A stretch of DNA of 54,302 nt from Achromobacter sp. UMC71 (GTDB taxonomy: Bacteria; Pseudomonadota; Gammaproteobacteria; Burkholderiales; Burkholderiaceae_B), in contig NZ_LZZT01000002.1 in the NCBI RefSeq assembly GCF_014170305.1, forward strand, positions 1-54,302, given 5' to 3'. Every line of letters starts with the position of its first letter. Position 1 is the stretch's first letter. This document shows positions 43,883 to 51,716 of the stretch, in pieces. Both the position numbers and the translations under genes were made by a program. The notes beneath the pieces were generated by a model that searched no databases, was not told the origin of the DNA, and saw only the letters and a program-made list of their open reading frames with translations.

Positions 43883-43902
43883 TTGGAAGGCCGGTCTAAG
43901 AA

Positions 43903-43938
43903 AGTAAAAAGCCCAACCGCTTGGTTGGGCTTTTTACT
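43903..43938. terminator. Strong bidirectional terminator after the GntP gene
   Basis: AGTAAAAAGCCCAACC pairs exactly with GGTTGGGCTTTTTACT (16 bp) around a four-base loop. The T-run on the right serves the permease gene. Confidence 0.95.
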
Positions 43939-44017
43939 GGGTGTTGGGGGGCCTAAAGGACCGCAACATTGACGGGTAGCAGCCCATCTATGGTGTTCGT
44001 GGAGTTGCTCCATGCGT

Positions 44018-44224
44018 TCATGTCGGCGCCATTTTCTTCATGGGCGACGGTGGGCCAGCGTCTTCACGCGCACCTTGCCGGATTCCTGCGCTCCCACTTG
44101 TAATGGCACGTACGCCCACATCTGTAAGCGTCAGTTCATGAACCTTGATGACTGCACCTGGCTTCGAAATGAGTCTGGACTCTTTGACGAAGGCCTCGGA
44201 GAGCTTCTTGGTGACAGCGTTCAT
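44018..44224 (-). CDS. Small hypothetical protein (68 aa), possible remnant
   Basis: A 68-aa frame starting MNAVTKKLSEAFVKESRLIS and continuing with GAVIKVHELTLTDVGVRAI before a Pro/Met-rich end. It starts 2 bases after the stop of another small frame, in the manner of a two-gene unit. Base composition is closer to 50% G+C than the surroundings. I do not recognise a family. It may be a truncated gene left from a mobile element; no ribosome binding site is obvious apart from AAGAGG near the overlap. Confidence 0.4.
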   Translation of the reverse strand: MNAVTKKLSEAFVKESRLISKPGAVIKVHELTLTDVGVRAITSGSAGIRQGAREDAGPPSPMKKMAPT

Positions 44225-44225
44225 T

Positions 44226-44408
44226 TCAATACCTCTTCGTGACAAAGTCGCTGATGGCCTTGGTTCCGGCACCAACAATTTCCACAACGTCATTTCGTTC
44301 AACCAAATAATAGGCACGATCTTCGCTCGATGCTTGCCAGGAAACGCCGTTCTTCACCCTCGAAGCCAGCAAGTCAGACAAGGTTCGATGGGTGTGAGGA
44401 AAAGCCCA
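44226..44408 (-). pseudogene. Small open frame lacking a clear start, possible remnant
   Basis: A 60-codon open frame with no ATG or GTG near its beginning; possible starts are internal TTG or GTG codons. It encodes LSDLLASRVKNGVSWQASS and ends YYLVERNDVVEIVGAGTKAI plus ten residues, which reads like real, conserved protein sequence rather than noise. It sits tightly against the next small frame. I judge it a 5'-truncated gene, perhaps cut by recombination at the left edge of a former island. Family unknown. Confidence 0.35.
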
Positions 44409-44480
44409 TTATTCCACCTTGAATGGGAGTGGAAGGACTCACAGTCCCAGCCAGATGTCGTGGCATTGCTCGGAGCGATA

Positions 44481-44513
44481 AAAAACCCGCGTAGCCGTTG
44501 GCTGACGCGGGTT
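44481..44513 (-). terminator. Terminator of the tRNA-Thr transcript
   Basis: AACCCGCGT-AGCC pairs with GGCT-G-ACGCGGGTT (13 bp, one bulge); on the minus strand it is followed by a T-run. It lies 30 bases after the tRNA. Confidence 0.85.
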
Positions 44514-44542
44514 CCAAGGCAAGTATTGCCTCGCCATTCAAT

Positions 44543-44618
44543 TGGTGCCGGTGAAAGGAATCGAACCCTCGACCTTCTCATTACAAGTGAGCTGCTCTAC
44601 CAACTGAGCTACACCGGC
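44543..44618 (-). tRNA. tRNA-Thr (TGT)
   Basis: On the minus strand the acceptor stem GCCGGTG/CACCGGC closes a normal cloverleaf. The D-arm is AGCTCAGTTGGTAGAGC, the anticodon TGT lies in CTTGTAAT, and the T-loop is GGTTCGATTCC. The discriminator is A and CCA is encoded. 76 bases in total. Confidence 0.97.
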
Positions 44619-44799
44619 ACGGCGCGCCCGGGGGCATGCGCAGGGACTGCATTGTAATGAAAAAAGAAGATCCTTTCCGGCACCCGGTGTCCCTGCCGGA
44701 CGGCGGGCGGACGCTTCATGGCCGCCGGGTGTTTGCCGCGCGGAGCCGCCCGGCCGTGTTTGGCGTGCCCGTGTCCGAACCGGCGTGGCGCGAGGCAGC

Positions 44800-45852
44800 C
44801 TATGGCGCGGGGTTGGCCGCGAGCCAATCGCGGGCCGGGCCATGGCCACGCTCGGCCGCCGCCTGCATCAGCCGGCGTCCCATGGCGGCATCCTGCGCCA
44901 CGCCCCAGCCCCGCAGATACAGCTCCGCCAGGTTGCCCAGCGCCTGCGGGTTGCCCTGCCGGGCGGACAGTTCGTACCAACGGGCCGCCTCGGCGTAATC
45001 GCGCGTCACGCCGAGCCCCGCGGCGTAGATATGGCCCAGGTAGAGCTTTCCCACATCGTCGTTGCCGTCGGCGGCCTGCCGGTACAGGCGCGCCGCCTCG
45101 GCGTAATCCTGGGGCACGCCCTGGCCGGTGCGATACAGGTTGCCCAGCCCCACGTAGGCCTGCGTGCTGCCCTGCGCCGCCGCCAGCCGGTACAGGCGCA
45201 TGGCCTCGGCGTCGTCCTGGCGCACGCCCCAGCCCTGGGCGTAGAGCGCGGCGAGGTTGGTTTGGGCGTTCATGTGGCCCTGCTCGGCGGCAAGACGATA
45301 CAGGCTCGCCGCCGCGGTCGGATCCTGCGGGACGCCGCGCCCTTCGATATGCAGGTCGCCCAGGTTGGCCTGGCCTGCGCTGCTGCCACGATCTGCCGCG
45401 TAGCGGAACAGCCGGGCGGCTTCGGCATCGTCACGGGCCGCGCCCATGCCGTGCAGCGTGAGCAGGCCCAGTCCGACGTGGGCGGGAACGTCGCCTTGCT
45501 TGACGGCGAGCCGGAACCAGCCGGCAGCTTGCGGCAGGTCTTGCGCCAGGCCGGCCACGAGGCTGTGCTCGCTGGCGTAGATGAAACCCAGCAGCGCCTG
45601 GGCTCGGGCGTTGCCCGATTCCGCCAGCGCGCGATAGTCGGCCAATGGTGCCGCGTTGGCCAACTGGCTGAGCATGTCGTTGCGCATGGCCACCCACTGC
45701 GTGGCGGATACGCCGTCGAGCGCTTGCCGCGCCGCGGCGGTATCCGTCGCCGCGGCAACGGGCGCCGGGGGGGGCGCTGCCTGCGCCAGGGCGGCGGCAG
45801 GGAGGCTGCCCGCCAGCGTCGCGCAGAGCCAGGCGGCCATCATGTATTTCAT
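44800..45852 (-). CDS. Exported Sel1-repeat protein
   Basis: A 350-aa secreted protein. A signal peptide (about residues 1-24, ending PAAALA-QAA) is followed by a short Ala-rich linker and a solenoid of six complete 36-residue Sel1-like repeats plus partial ones at each end. A typical unit runs ARLYRLAA-QG...AQ-NLG-LY--G-GV-QD-AEA. Such solenoids are protein-binding platforms in the periplasm or envelope. Binding partner unknown. Two adjacent ATG codons are possible starts; I use the one five bases after GGTGG. Confidence 0.87.
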   Translation of the reverse strand: MKYMMAAWLCATLAGSLPAAALAQAAPPPAPVAAATDTAAARQALDGVSATQWVAMRNDMLSQLANAAPLADYRALAESGNARAQALLGFIYASEHSLVAGLAQDLPQAAGWFRLAVKQGDVPAHVGLGLLTLHGMGAARDDAEAARLFRYAADRGSSAGQANLGDLHIEGRGVPQDPTAAASLYRLAAEQGHMNAQTNLAALYAQGWGVRQDDAEAMRLYRLAAAQGSTQAYVGLGNLYRTGQGVPQDYAEAARLYRQAADGNDDVGKLYLGHIYAAGLGVTRDYAEAARWYELSARQGNPQALGNLAELYLRGWGVAQDAAMGRRLMQAAAERGHGPARDWLAANPAP

Positions 45853-45949
45853 CATTCCCACCGATCGGAGTGGACATCGACAACGAACGTAAATGCGTGC
45901 CGCTGTCCGCCGCGATGCTGACGGATCGAGGCAGGCGCGGAACGAAGAA

Positions 45950-45969
45950 ACGCCCCTGAAAAGGGGCGT
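45950..45969 (-). terminator. Possible terminator after sspB
   Basis: ACGCCCCT pairs with AGGGGCGT around a GAAA loop; on the minus strand a weak TTTCTTC follows. It lies about 95 bases after the sspB stop codon, so it is a modest candidate. Confidence 0.45.
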
Positions 45970-46062
45970 CCAAGGGCGGGCATGTGGCACCGGCGCGACT
46001 GGCCGGTGCAACGCGCGGGGATGGTTTGTCGAATCAAGAGCATCCGGTCCCCGCGTGGCGCG

Positions 46063-46503
46063 CTATTTGACGATGGTCAGGCGCGGACGCTTGGGTTCGT
46101 CGTCGCCGCCGTCATCGGGCGCGGCATCCGCGTCGGCTTCAGGGGCGGCGGTGTCGGACGCGCTTTGCGTGCCCGGCGCCGGCGGTTCGTAGGGCTGTAC
46201 TTCGAAGCCCATGCCCGCGCCGGTTTCGCGCGCGTAGATGGCGCTGACGGCACCCACGGGAACGTAGACGTTTTCGGTCACGCCGCTGAAGCGGGCCTGG
46301 AATTCGATGAATTCATTGCCCAGCACCAGACGGTTGGTGGCCAGCGTGCCGACGTTCAGTGTGATCTGTCCGTCGCGCACGTGGGCGACGGGCACCATCG
46401 TGTGCTCGTCGACCTGCACGGTGATGTACGGCGTATAGCCGTTATCGGTGCACCATTCGTGCAGCGCGCGGATCAGATACGGTTTGGTCGAAGTTTCACC
46501 CAT
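46063..46503 (-). CDS. sspB: ClpXP protease specificity-enhancing factor
   Basis: A 146-aa adaptor that tethers ssrA-tagged proteins to ClpXP. The N-terminal substrate-binding domain (KPYLIRALHEWCTDNGYTPY, HTMVPVAHVRDGQITLNVG) is followed by an acidic flexible linker. It ends in RPRLTIVK, the ClpX-docking tail (consensus RGRPxLRVVK). It begins 12 bases after sspA ends. I start at the ATG; an in-frame GTG directly upstream is unnecessary. Confidence 0.95.
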   Translation of the reverse strand: MGETSTKPYLIRALHEWCTDNGYTPYITVQVDEHTMVPVAHVRDGQITLNVGTLATNRLVLGNEFIEFQARFSGVTENVYVPVGAVSAIYARETGAGMGFEVQPYEPPAPGTQSASDTAAPEADADAAPDDGGDDEPKRPRLTIVK

Positions 46504-46515
46504 CACACAACAACC

Positions 46516-47127
46516 TTAGCGACGCATTACTTTTTCCGAAGGCGTCAGCGCTTCGATGTAGGCCGGACGCGAGAAGATGCGTTCGGCGTACTTTTGCAGC
46601 GGCGCCGCGTTCTTGGGCAGTTCGATGCCGTAGTGGTCCAGGCGCCAGAGCAGCGGAGCCACAGCCACGTCGAGCATGGAGAATTCTTCGCCCAGCATGT
46701 ACTTGTTCTTGAGCAGCATGGGGGCCAGCTGGGCCAGGCGGTCGCGGATGTTCTGGCGGGCGTTGGCCAGCTTCTTCTCGTCCGGCTTGGCGCTGCGGTC
46801 TTCCAGCGTCGAGACGTGAACGAACAGTTCTTTCTCGAAGTTGTACAGGAACAGGCGCGTGCGGGCGCGCATGACCGGGTCGGCGGGCATCAGCTGCGGG
46901 TGCGGGAAGCGTTCGTCGATGTACTCGTTGATGATGTTCGACTCGTACAGGACCAGGTCGCGCTCGACCAGAATGGGCACTTGACCGTACGGGTTCATCA
47001 CCGAGATGTCTTCGGGCTTGTTGTACAGGTCGATGTCGCGGATCTCGAAATCCATGCCCTTTTCGAACAACACGAAGCGGCAGCGTTGCGAAAACGGACA
47101 CGTGGTTCCGGAATAGAGCACCATCAT
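46516..47127 (-). CDS. sspA: Stringent starvation protein A
   Basis: A 203-aa protein with the glutathione-S-transferase fold but without transferase activity; it binds RNA polymerase and modulates transcription in stress. The N-terminal thioredoxin-like domain (MVLYSGTTCPFSQRCRFVLF, NPYGQVPILVERDLVLYESN) and helical C-terminal domain are complete. It precedes sspB. The sspAB pair downstream of petABC is the classical arrangement. Confidence 0.95.
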   Translation of the reverse strand: MMVLYSGTTCPFSQRCRFVLFEKGMDFEIRDIDLYNKPEDISVMNPYGQVPILVERDLVLYESNIINEYIDERFPHPQLMPADPVMRARTRLFLYNFEKELFVHVSTLEDRSAKPDEKKLANARQNIRDRLAQLAPMLLKNKYMLGEEFSMLDVAVAPLLWRLDHYGIELPKNAAPLQKYAERIFSRPAYIEALTPSEKVMRR

Positions 47128-47145
47128 GGCGGTAAGTCCTTTATG

Positions 47146-47186
47146 AAAAACGAAAGGCCAGCGCCTTAATCTAGCAGGCGCTGGCC
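47146..47186 (-). terminator. Terminator between petC and sspA
   Basis: GGCCAGCGCC pairs exactly with GGCGCTGGCC (10 bp) around an 11-base loop; on the minus strand TTTCGTTTTTC follows. It separates the cytochrome bc1 operon from sspAB. Confidence 0.8.
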
Positions 47187-47279
47187 CCGATTGCCAGGCG
47201 GGGATAGGCGTACAGCCCTATCCGCCGCTCTCGGCCCTGAAAATTGGGGCCGGAAGGTGAGCCTGGCGGGGCGTTGCGG

Positions 47280-48131
47280 TTAGCGCACGTGTTTCCAGTA
47301 AGAGGCGTTCAAACGCCACATCACCAGGAAAAACAACAGCAGGAACAACATGACACCGACGCCCAGCTTGACGCGGAAAGTCTGGACGGGCTCGGCCATC
47401 CAGGACATGAACGCAGTCAGGTCGGCGACGTCGTTGTCGTATGTTGCGACTTGGGCCGGGTTGGCGGCCTTAAATTTGGCATCGAAGGTGGCATGGCCGT
47501 GGTAGTTGGCTACCGGTTCAGCCTTGACCGTGGAAAAACCTTGAGCATCGTACACCGTCGTGACCCGTTCCCAGGTTTTCGGGGCGCCTTCCTTGCCTTC
47601 GACCTCGTGCATGGCCACCGTGGTCAGCTCGCGCGGGCCTTGGCGTTCCCAGAGGGCGTGTGGCATGCCCACGGCCGGGAACACCAGGTTGTTCCAGCCC
47701 GTGGCGCGCGAAGTGTCGCGGTAGAACGTGCGCAGATAGGTGTAGATGTAGTCGGAACCCGAAGGGCCGGCGTTGACGGATTTGGCACGGGCGATCACGG
47801 ACAGGTCCGGGGGCGTCGTGCCAAACCACTTCTTGGCGTCCTTGGCGGTCATGGCGATATTCATCATGTCGCCGACCTTCTCGCCGGTGAACAGCAGGCT
47901 TTCCTTGATTTGCTGGTCGGTCAGCCCGATGTCCTTGAGCTTGTTGTAGCGCATCGATGATGCGCTATGGCAGTTCAGACAGTAGTTGACGAACAGCTTG
48001 GCGCCGTTTTGCAGCGACGCCATGTCGGTGACGCGATACGGCGCCTTGTCCAGCGGATAGCCGCCTTCGGCGGCGAAAGTGGCGGTACACGTGAGCATCA
48101 AGGCCACGGCACCAATCAGCTTCTTGATCAT
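47280..48131 (-). CDS. petC: Cytochrome c1 of the bc1 complex
   Basis: A 283-aa haem c protein. A Sec signal peptide (residues 1-21) is followed by the haem motif CLNCH (Cys51, Cys54, His55). The axial methionine region is GMPHALW. A C-terminal membrane anchor ends LLLFFLVMWRLNASYWKHV. It passes electrons from the Rieske protein to soluble cytochrome c. It is the last gene of petABC, 24 bases after petB. Confidence 0.96.
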   Translation of the reverse strand: MIKKLIGAVALMLTCTATFAAEGGYPLDKAPYRVTDMASLQNGAKLFVNYCLNCHSASSMRYNKLKDIGLTDQQIKESLLFTGEKVGDMMNIAMTAKDAKKWFGTTPPDLSVIARAKSVNAGPSGSDYIYTYLRTFYRDTSRATGWNNLVFPAVGMPHALWERQGPRELTTVAMHEVEGKEGAPKTWERVTTVYDAQGFSTVKAEPVANYHGHATFDAKFKAANPAQVATYDNDVADLTAFMSWMAEPVQTFRVKLGVGVMLFLLLFFLVMWRLNASYWKHVR

Positions 48132-48155
48132 GGTTAGTCCGTTATTCTCGTGGGC

Positions 48156-49544
48156 TCAGTGGGCGTGGAACGTGACGCGGTCGGGCACTTTCTTGAAGGT
48201 GCCCAGGCGGCTCCAGACAGGCATCAGGAAGAAGAATGCCAGGTACAGAAGCGTGCCGATCTGCGACGTGATGTTCAACGGCGGACTGGGCGGCTGCGTA
48301 CCGATGTAACCGAGCACCAGGAAGTTGACCATGAAAATGCCGTAGATCCACTTGTGCCACGTGGGGCGGTAGCGGATCGACTTGACCGGCGAATGGTCCA
48401 GCCACGGCAGGAAGAACAGGATGACCACGGTACCGCCCATGGCGACCACACCCCAGAACTTGGCGTCGATCACGCGCAGCAGCACGGCCACGACGATCAG
48501 GATGCCGGGGACGGCGATGCGCATGAAGCCCTTCAGGTTGCTCTTGAGGAGCAGCGCGATGGCGCCCAGCACCGAAGCGCCGGCCAGGACCCAGGTGAAC
48601 TCGTCGGTGGTGGCACGCAGCATCGAATAGAACGGCGTGAAATACCAGACCGGGGCGATGTGCGGAGGCGTCTTCAGCGAGTCAGCAGGGATGAAGTTGT
48701 TGAACTCGAGGAAGTACCCGCCCATTTCCGGTGCGAAGAACACGATGAAGGCAAAGACGAGGAGGAACCCCGCCACGCCAACCAGGTCGTGCACCGTGTA
48801 GAACGGGTGGAACGGAATGCCGTCTTTGGGCCGGCCGTACTTGTCTTTCGGGCCTTCCTTGATTTCGACGCCGTCCGGGTTGTTCGAGCCGACTTCGTGC
48901 AGGGCCACCAGGTGCGCGGCGACCAGCCCCACCAGCACCAGCGGAATGGCGATGACGTGGAAGGCGAAGAAGCGGTTCAGCGTGGCGTCCGACACGACGT
49001 AGTCGCCGCGGATCCAGATCGACAGTTCAGGGCCGATGAACGGGATGGCCGCGAACAGGTTCACGATCACCTGCGCGCCCCAGTAGGACATCTGGCCCCA
49101 CGGCAGGAGATAGCCGAAGAAGGCTTCGGCCATCAGACAGAGGAAGATCGCGACGCCGAAGATCCACACCAGTTCGCGCGGCTTGCGGTACGAACCGTAA
49201 AGCAGCCCGCGCAACATGTGCAGGTAGACGACGACGAAGAACATCGACGCGCCGGTGGAATGCATATAGCGCACCAGCCAGCCCCACGGGACCTCGCGCA
49301 TGATGTATTCGACGGATTGGAACGCGCGTTCGGCGTCCGGCTTGTAATGCATGACCAGGAAGATGCCGGTCACGATCTGCAGCAGCAGCACCAATAGCGC
49401 CAGCGAGCCAAAGAAATACCAGAAGTTGAAGTTCTTCGGTGCGTAGTACTCGGACAGATGGGCTTTCCAGGTGGATGTCACCGGGAAGCGCCGGTCCAGC
49501 CAGCCCAACAGGCCTGTCGTCTCGACGGTTTTCTCGCCAGCCAT
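48156..49544 (-). CDS. petB: Cytochrome b of the bc1 complex
   Basis: A 462-aa integral membrane protein with eight helices that carries two b haems and the quinol sites. The first haem-histidine helix is near GWLVRYMHSTGASMFFVVVY, the second near ALNRFFAFHVIAIPLVL-type sequence (TLNRFFAFHVIAIPLVLV). The Qo-site PEWY-type motif reads PVWYFTPFY here. Length is typical for beta-proteobacteria. It lies 74 bases after petA. Confidence 0.96.
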   Translation of the reverse strand: MAGEKTVETTGLLGWLDRRFPVTSTWKAHLSEYYAPKNFNFWYFFGSLALLVLLLQIVTGIFLVMHYKPDAERAFQSVEYIMREVPWGWLVRYMHSTGASMFFVVVYLHMLRGLLYGSYRKPRELVWIFGVAIFLCLMAEAFFGYLLPWGQMSYWGAQVIVNLFAAIPFIGPELSIWIRGDYVVSDATLNRFFAFHVIAIPLVLVGLVAAHLVALHEVGSNNPDGVEIKEGPKDKYGRPKDGIPFHPFYTVHDLVGVAGFLLVFAFIVFFAPEMGGYFLEFNNFIPADSLKTPPHIAPVWYFTPFYSMLRATTDEFTWVLAGASVLGAIALLLKSNLKGFMRIAVPGILIVVAVLLRVIDAKFWGVVAMGGTVVILFFLPWLDHSPVKSIRYRPTWHKWIYGIFMVNFLVLGYIGTQPPSPPLNITSQIGTLLYLAFFFLMPVWSRLGTFKKVPDRVTFHAH

Positions 49545-49618
49545 GTAACGGCTCCTTCTCTAATACGTGGCGTATTTGTTTTACTTACGTAATTCGGGAA
49601 AAAAGCGCGACGCGAGCG

Positions 49619-50260
49619 TCAGGCCTTGTTGTCTTCATCGACGCCCACGATGATGCGGGTGTCGGTGAGATACTGGTACGGCGGGACTTCGAGATTATCG
49701 GGAGCGGGCTTGTTCTTGTAGACCCGGCCAGCCAGGTCGAACGTGGAGCCGTGGCAGGGACAGAGGAATCCGCCTTGCCAGGAAGCGCCCATGCCGCCAC
49801 CGCCACCTGTCTCGAAGTGCGCGGTGGGCGAGCAGCCCAGATGAGTACAGATACCGACACAGACGAAGATTTCGGGCTTGCGCGACCGGCCTTCGTTTTC
49901 TGCGTATTTCGGCGTGAAACCGGCGCGTTTGGAGTCAGGGTCCGCCAGAAGGGCGTCCTGGCTCTTGAGGCCGGCAAGCTGCTCAGGAGAGCGGTGAATG
50001 ATCCAGACAGGTTTTCCGCGCCATTCCACCGTTTTCATGGTGCCGACGGGGATATCGCCAATGTCGACTTCCACGGGGGCCCCGGCGGCGCGGGCTTTTT
50101 CAGAGGGGGAAAACGTGCTTACTAGGGGTATTGCCGTTGCGACACCTGCTACGCCACCCACAGCACAGGCGGTGGTAACCCAGAAACGTCGCGAAGGATC
50201 AGGTGGCAGGTTGGGATCAACCGCACCGTCATCGTCATGCACCAGCGTATCCTGACTCAT
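49619..50260 (-). CDS. petA: Rieske iron-sulfur protein of the bc1 complex
   Basis: A 213-aa [2Fe-2S] protein. Cluster ligands are Cys138 and His140 (CTHLGC) and Cys167 and His170 (CPCHGS); Cys143 and Cys169 form the disulfide. The N-terminus carries a twin-arginine motif (SRRFWVTTA, Arg24-Arg25) before the single membrane helix, so insertion should use the Tat system, whose genes lie at the right end of the window. It is the first gene of petABC and divergent from mscL. Confidence 0.96.
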   Translation of the reverse strand: MSQDTLVHDDDGAVDPNLPPDPSRRFWVTTACAVGGVAGVATAIPLVSTFSPSEKARAAGAPVEVDIGDIPVGTMKTVEWRGKPVWIIHRSPEQLAGLKSQDALLADPDSKRAGFTPKYAENEGRSRKPEIFVCVGICTHLGCSPTAHFETGGGGGMGASWQGGFLCPCHGSTFDLAGRVYKNKPAPDNLEVPPYQYLTDTRIIVGVDEDNKA

Positions 50261-50400
50261 CTTCCTATCCTTGTTGATGCGCCCGCTCTACGAGTAGCAT
50301 CACTTCTGCGGCATCGGGTTCGCGGGAATGTGTAACAACATAGCAACCGCGTATTATAGCGCCAGCCCACTGGCGGGCGTATCACGAAGGGAGTGCTTTT

Positions 50401-50850
50401 ATGAGCAAAGCGACTGGTTTCGTCAAAGAATTCCGAGATTTCGCTGTTAAAGGTAATGCGGTCGACTTGGCGGTTGGTGTGATCATTGGCGCGGCATTCG
50501 GCAGGATTGTCGATTCGCTGGTCAAGGACATCGTCATGCCGCTGGTCAATTTCGTGCTTGGCGGTTCCGTCGATTTTTCCAACAAGTTCCTCGTGCTGTC
50601 GATGCCCGCTGGATACAACGGTCCGATGACCTACGCGGATCTGACCAAGGCAGGCGCGAACGTGTTCGCGTGGGGCAATTTCGTCACGATCATCATCAAC
50701 TTCGTGTTGCTGGCGTTCGTGATCTTCTGGATGGTCAAGGCCATCTACAAGGCTCGCACCAAGGCCGAGGAAGCGCCGGCCGCACCGGCTGCGACGCCTG
50801 AGGACGTGGCGCTGCTGCGCGAGATCCGCGACCTGCTCAAGCGGCCGTAA
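50401..50850 (+). CDS. mscL: Large-conductance mechanosensitive channel
   Basis: A 149-aa inner-membrane channel that opens under high membrane tension to release solutes in osmotic downshock. TM1 ([20 protein letters not shown]) with its glycine/alanine gate, the periplasmic loop, TM2 ([20 protein letters not shown]) and the C-terminal helical bundle ([11 protein letters not shown]) are complete. The ribosome binding site is GAAGGGAG. It is monocistronic and ends at a strong terminator. Confidence 0.97.
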   Translation: MSKATGFVKEFRDFAVKGNAVDLAVGVIIGAAFGRIVDSLVKDIVMPLVNFVLGGSVDFSNKFLVLSMPAGYNGPMTYADLTKAGANVFAWGNFVTIIINFVLLAFVIFWMVKAIYKARTKAEEAPAAPAATPEDVALLREIRDLLKRP

Positions 50851-50876
50851 AAAAGGCGCCCCGCGGGGCGCCTTTT
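50850..50876. terminator. Bidirectional terminator between mscL and the Nif3-like gene
   Basis: AAAAAGGCGCCCCGCGGGGC and its complement form a perfect GC palindrome with an A-run before it and a T-run after it. It serves both converging genes. Confidence 0.92.
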
Positions 50877-50920
50877 TCGTGGGAGGCGGCTCGTTGCGGG
50901 GCCGCATCTCGTCGTTTTCC

Positions 50921-51697
50921 CTATATCGGGTTATCCAGATCGACGAAGTCGACCTGGATGCCGAAGCGCTCGGCCACGGCTTGCCCCAGGGCTTGCACGC
51001 CGTAGCGTTCGGTGGCGTGGTGGCCGGCGCCGATGAAGGCTACGCCGGTTTCCTGCGCCAGGTGGAAGGTGGATTCCGAGGCTTCGCCGGTGATGTAGGC
51101 GGTGGCGCCGGCATCGATGGCGTCGGCCAGCATGCCTTGGGCGCCGCCGGTGCACCAGGCGATGCGGCCCAGCGGCTGGTCGGGGTTGCCGACGACCAGG
51201 GGCTGGCGGCCCAGGCGTTGCTGGACCCGCGCGGCCAGTTCGCCCAGGGTGGACAGTCCGGCGGCCGTGCCCAGCCAGACCAGGTTGTCGGCGCCACAGG
51301 TGCGCGGCGCGCCGTCGTCACGGCGTTCGGGCGTCAGGCCCAGCACGCGCGCCAGCTGGGCGTTGTTGCCCAGCGTGGGGTGCGCGTCCAGGGGCAGATG
51401 ATAGGCGTACAGGTTCAGGTCGTTTTTCAGCGCCAGCGCCATGCGGGTGCGCCGGGTGCCGATGACGCGGCGGTCTTCGTTGCGCCACATCCAGCCGTGA
51501 TGGACCAGCACGGCGTCGGCGCCGCGTTCGACGGCGATGCGCAGCAACGCTTCGCTGGCGGTGACACCGGTGATAATGTGTCCGACTTCGGAACGGCCTT
51601 CCACCTGCAGCCCGTTGGGGCAGTAGTCCTTGAAACGGGCGGCTTGCAGGGTGTCGTCCAGCCAGGCGGCCAGGACATGGGAGTCCACTTTACTCAT
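50921..51697 (-). CDS. Nif3-like dinuclear metal-centre protein
   Basis: A 258-aa protein of the NIF3/YbgI family, forming toroidal hexamers with a dinuclear metal site. Metal ligands are in VHHGWMW (about residues 71-77), HLPLDAH (about 100-106) and GAGHHATER (near residues 225-233). It is often annotated as a GTP cyclohydrolase 1 type 2 homologue, but the true activity is unsettled. I start at MSKVDSHV with AGGA upstream. The start lies 19 bases from that of the divergent protease gene. Confidence 0.92.
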   Translation of the reverse strand: MSKVDSHVLAAWLDDTLQAARFKDYCPNGLQVEGRSEVGHIITGVTASEALLRIAVERGADAVLVHHGWMWRNEDRRVIGTRRTRMALALKNDLNLYAYHLPLDAHPTLGNNAQLARVLGLTPERRDDGAPRTCGADNLVWLGTAAGLSTLGELAARVQQRLGRQPLVVGNPDQPLGRIAWCTGGAQGMLADAIDAGATAYITGEASESTFHLAQETGVAFIGAGHHATERYGVQALGQAVAERFGIQVDFVDLDNPI

Positions 51698-51716
51698 TGC
51701 TAGTCCTATCAGAAAC

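Noticed and set aside
44145..44657. A 170-codon plus-strand frame through the relic patch
   Set aside because: It runs through the terminator and the whole tRNA-Thr gene, so it is not a gene.
46066..46155. Acidic low-complexity stretch near the sspB end as a repeat element
   Set aside because: It is the normal flexible linker of SspB before the ClpX-docking tail.
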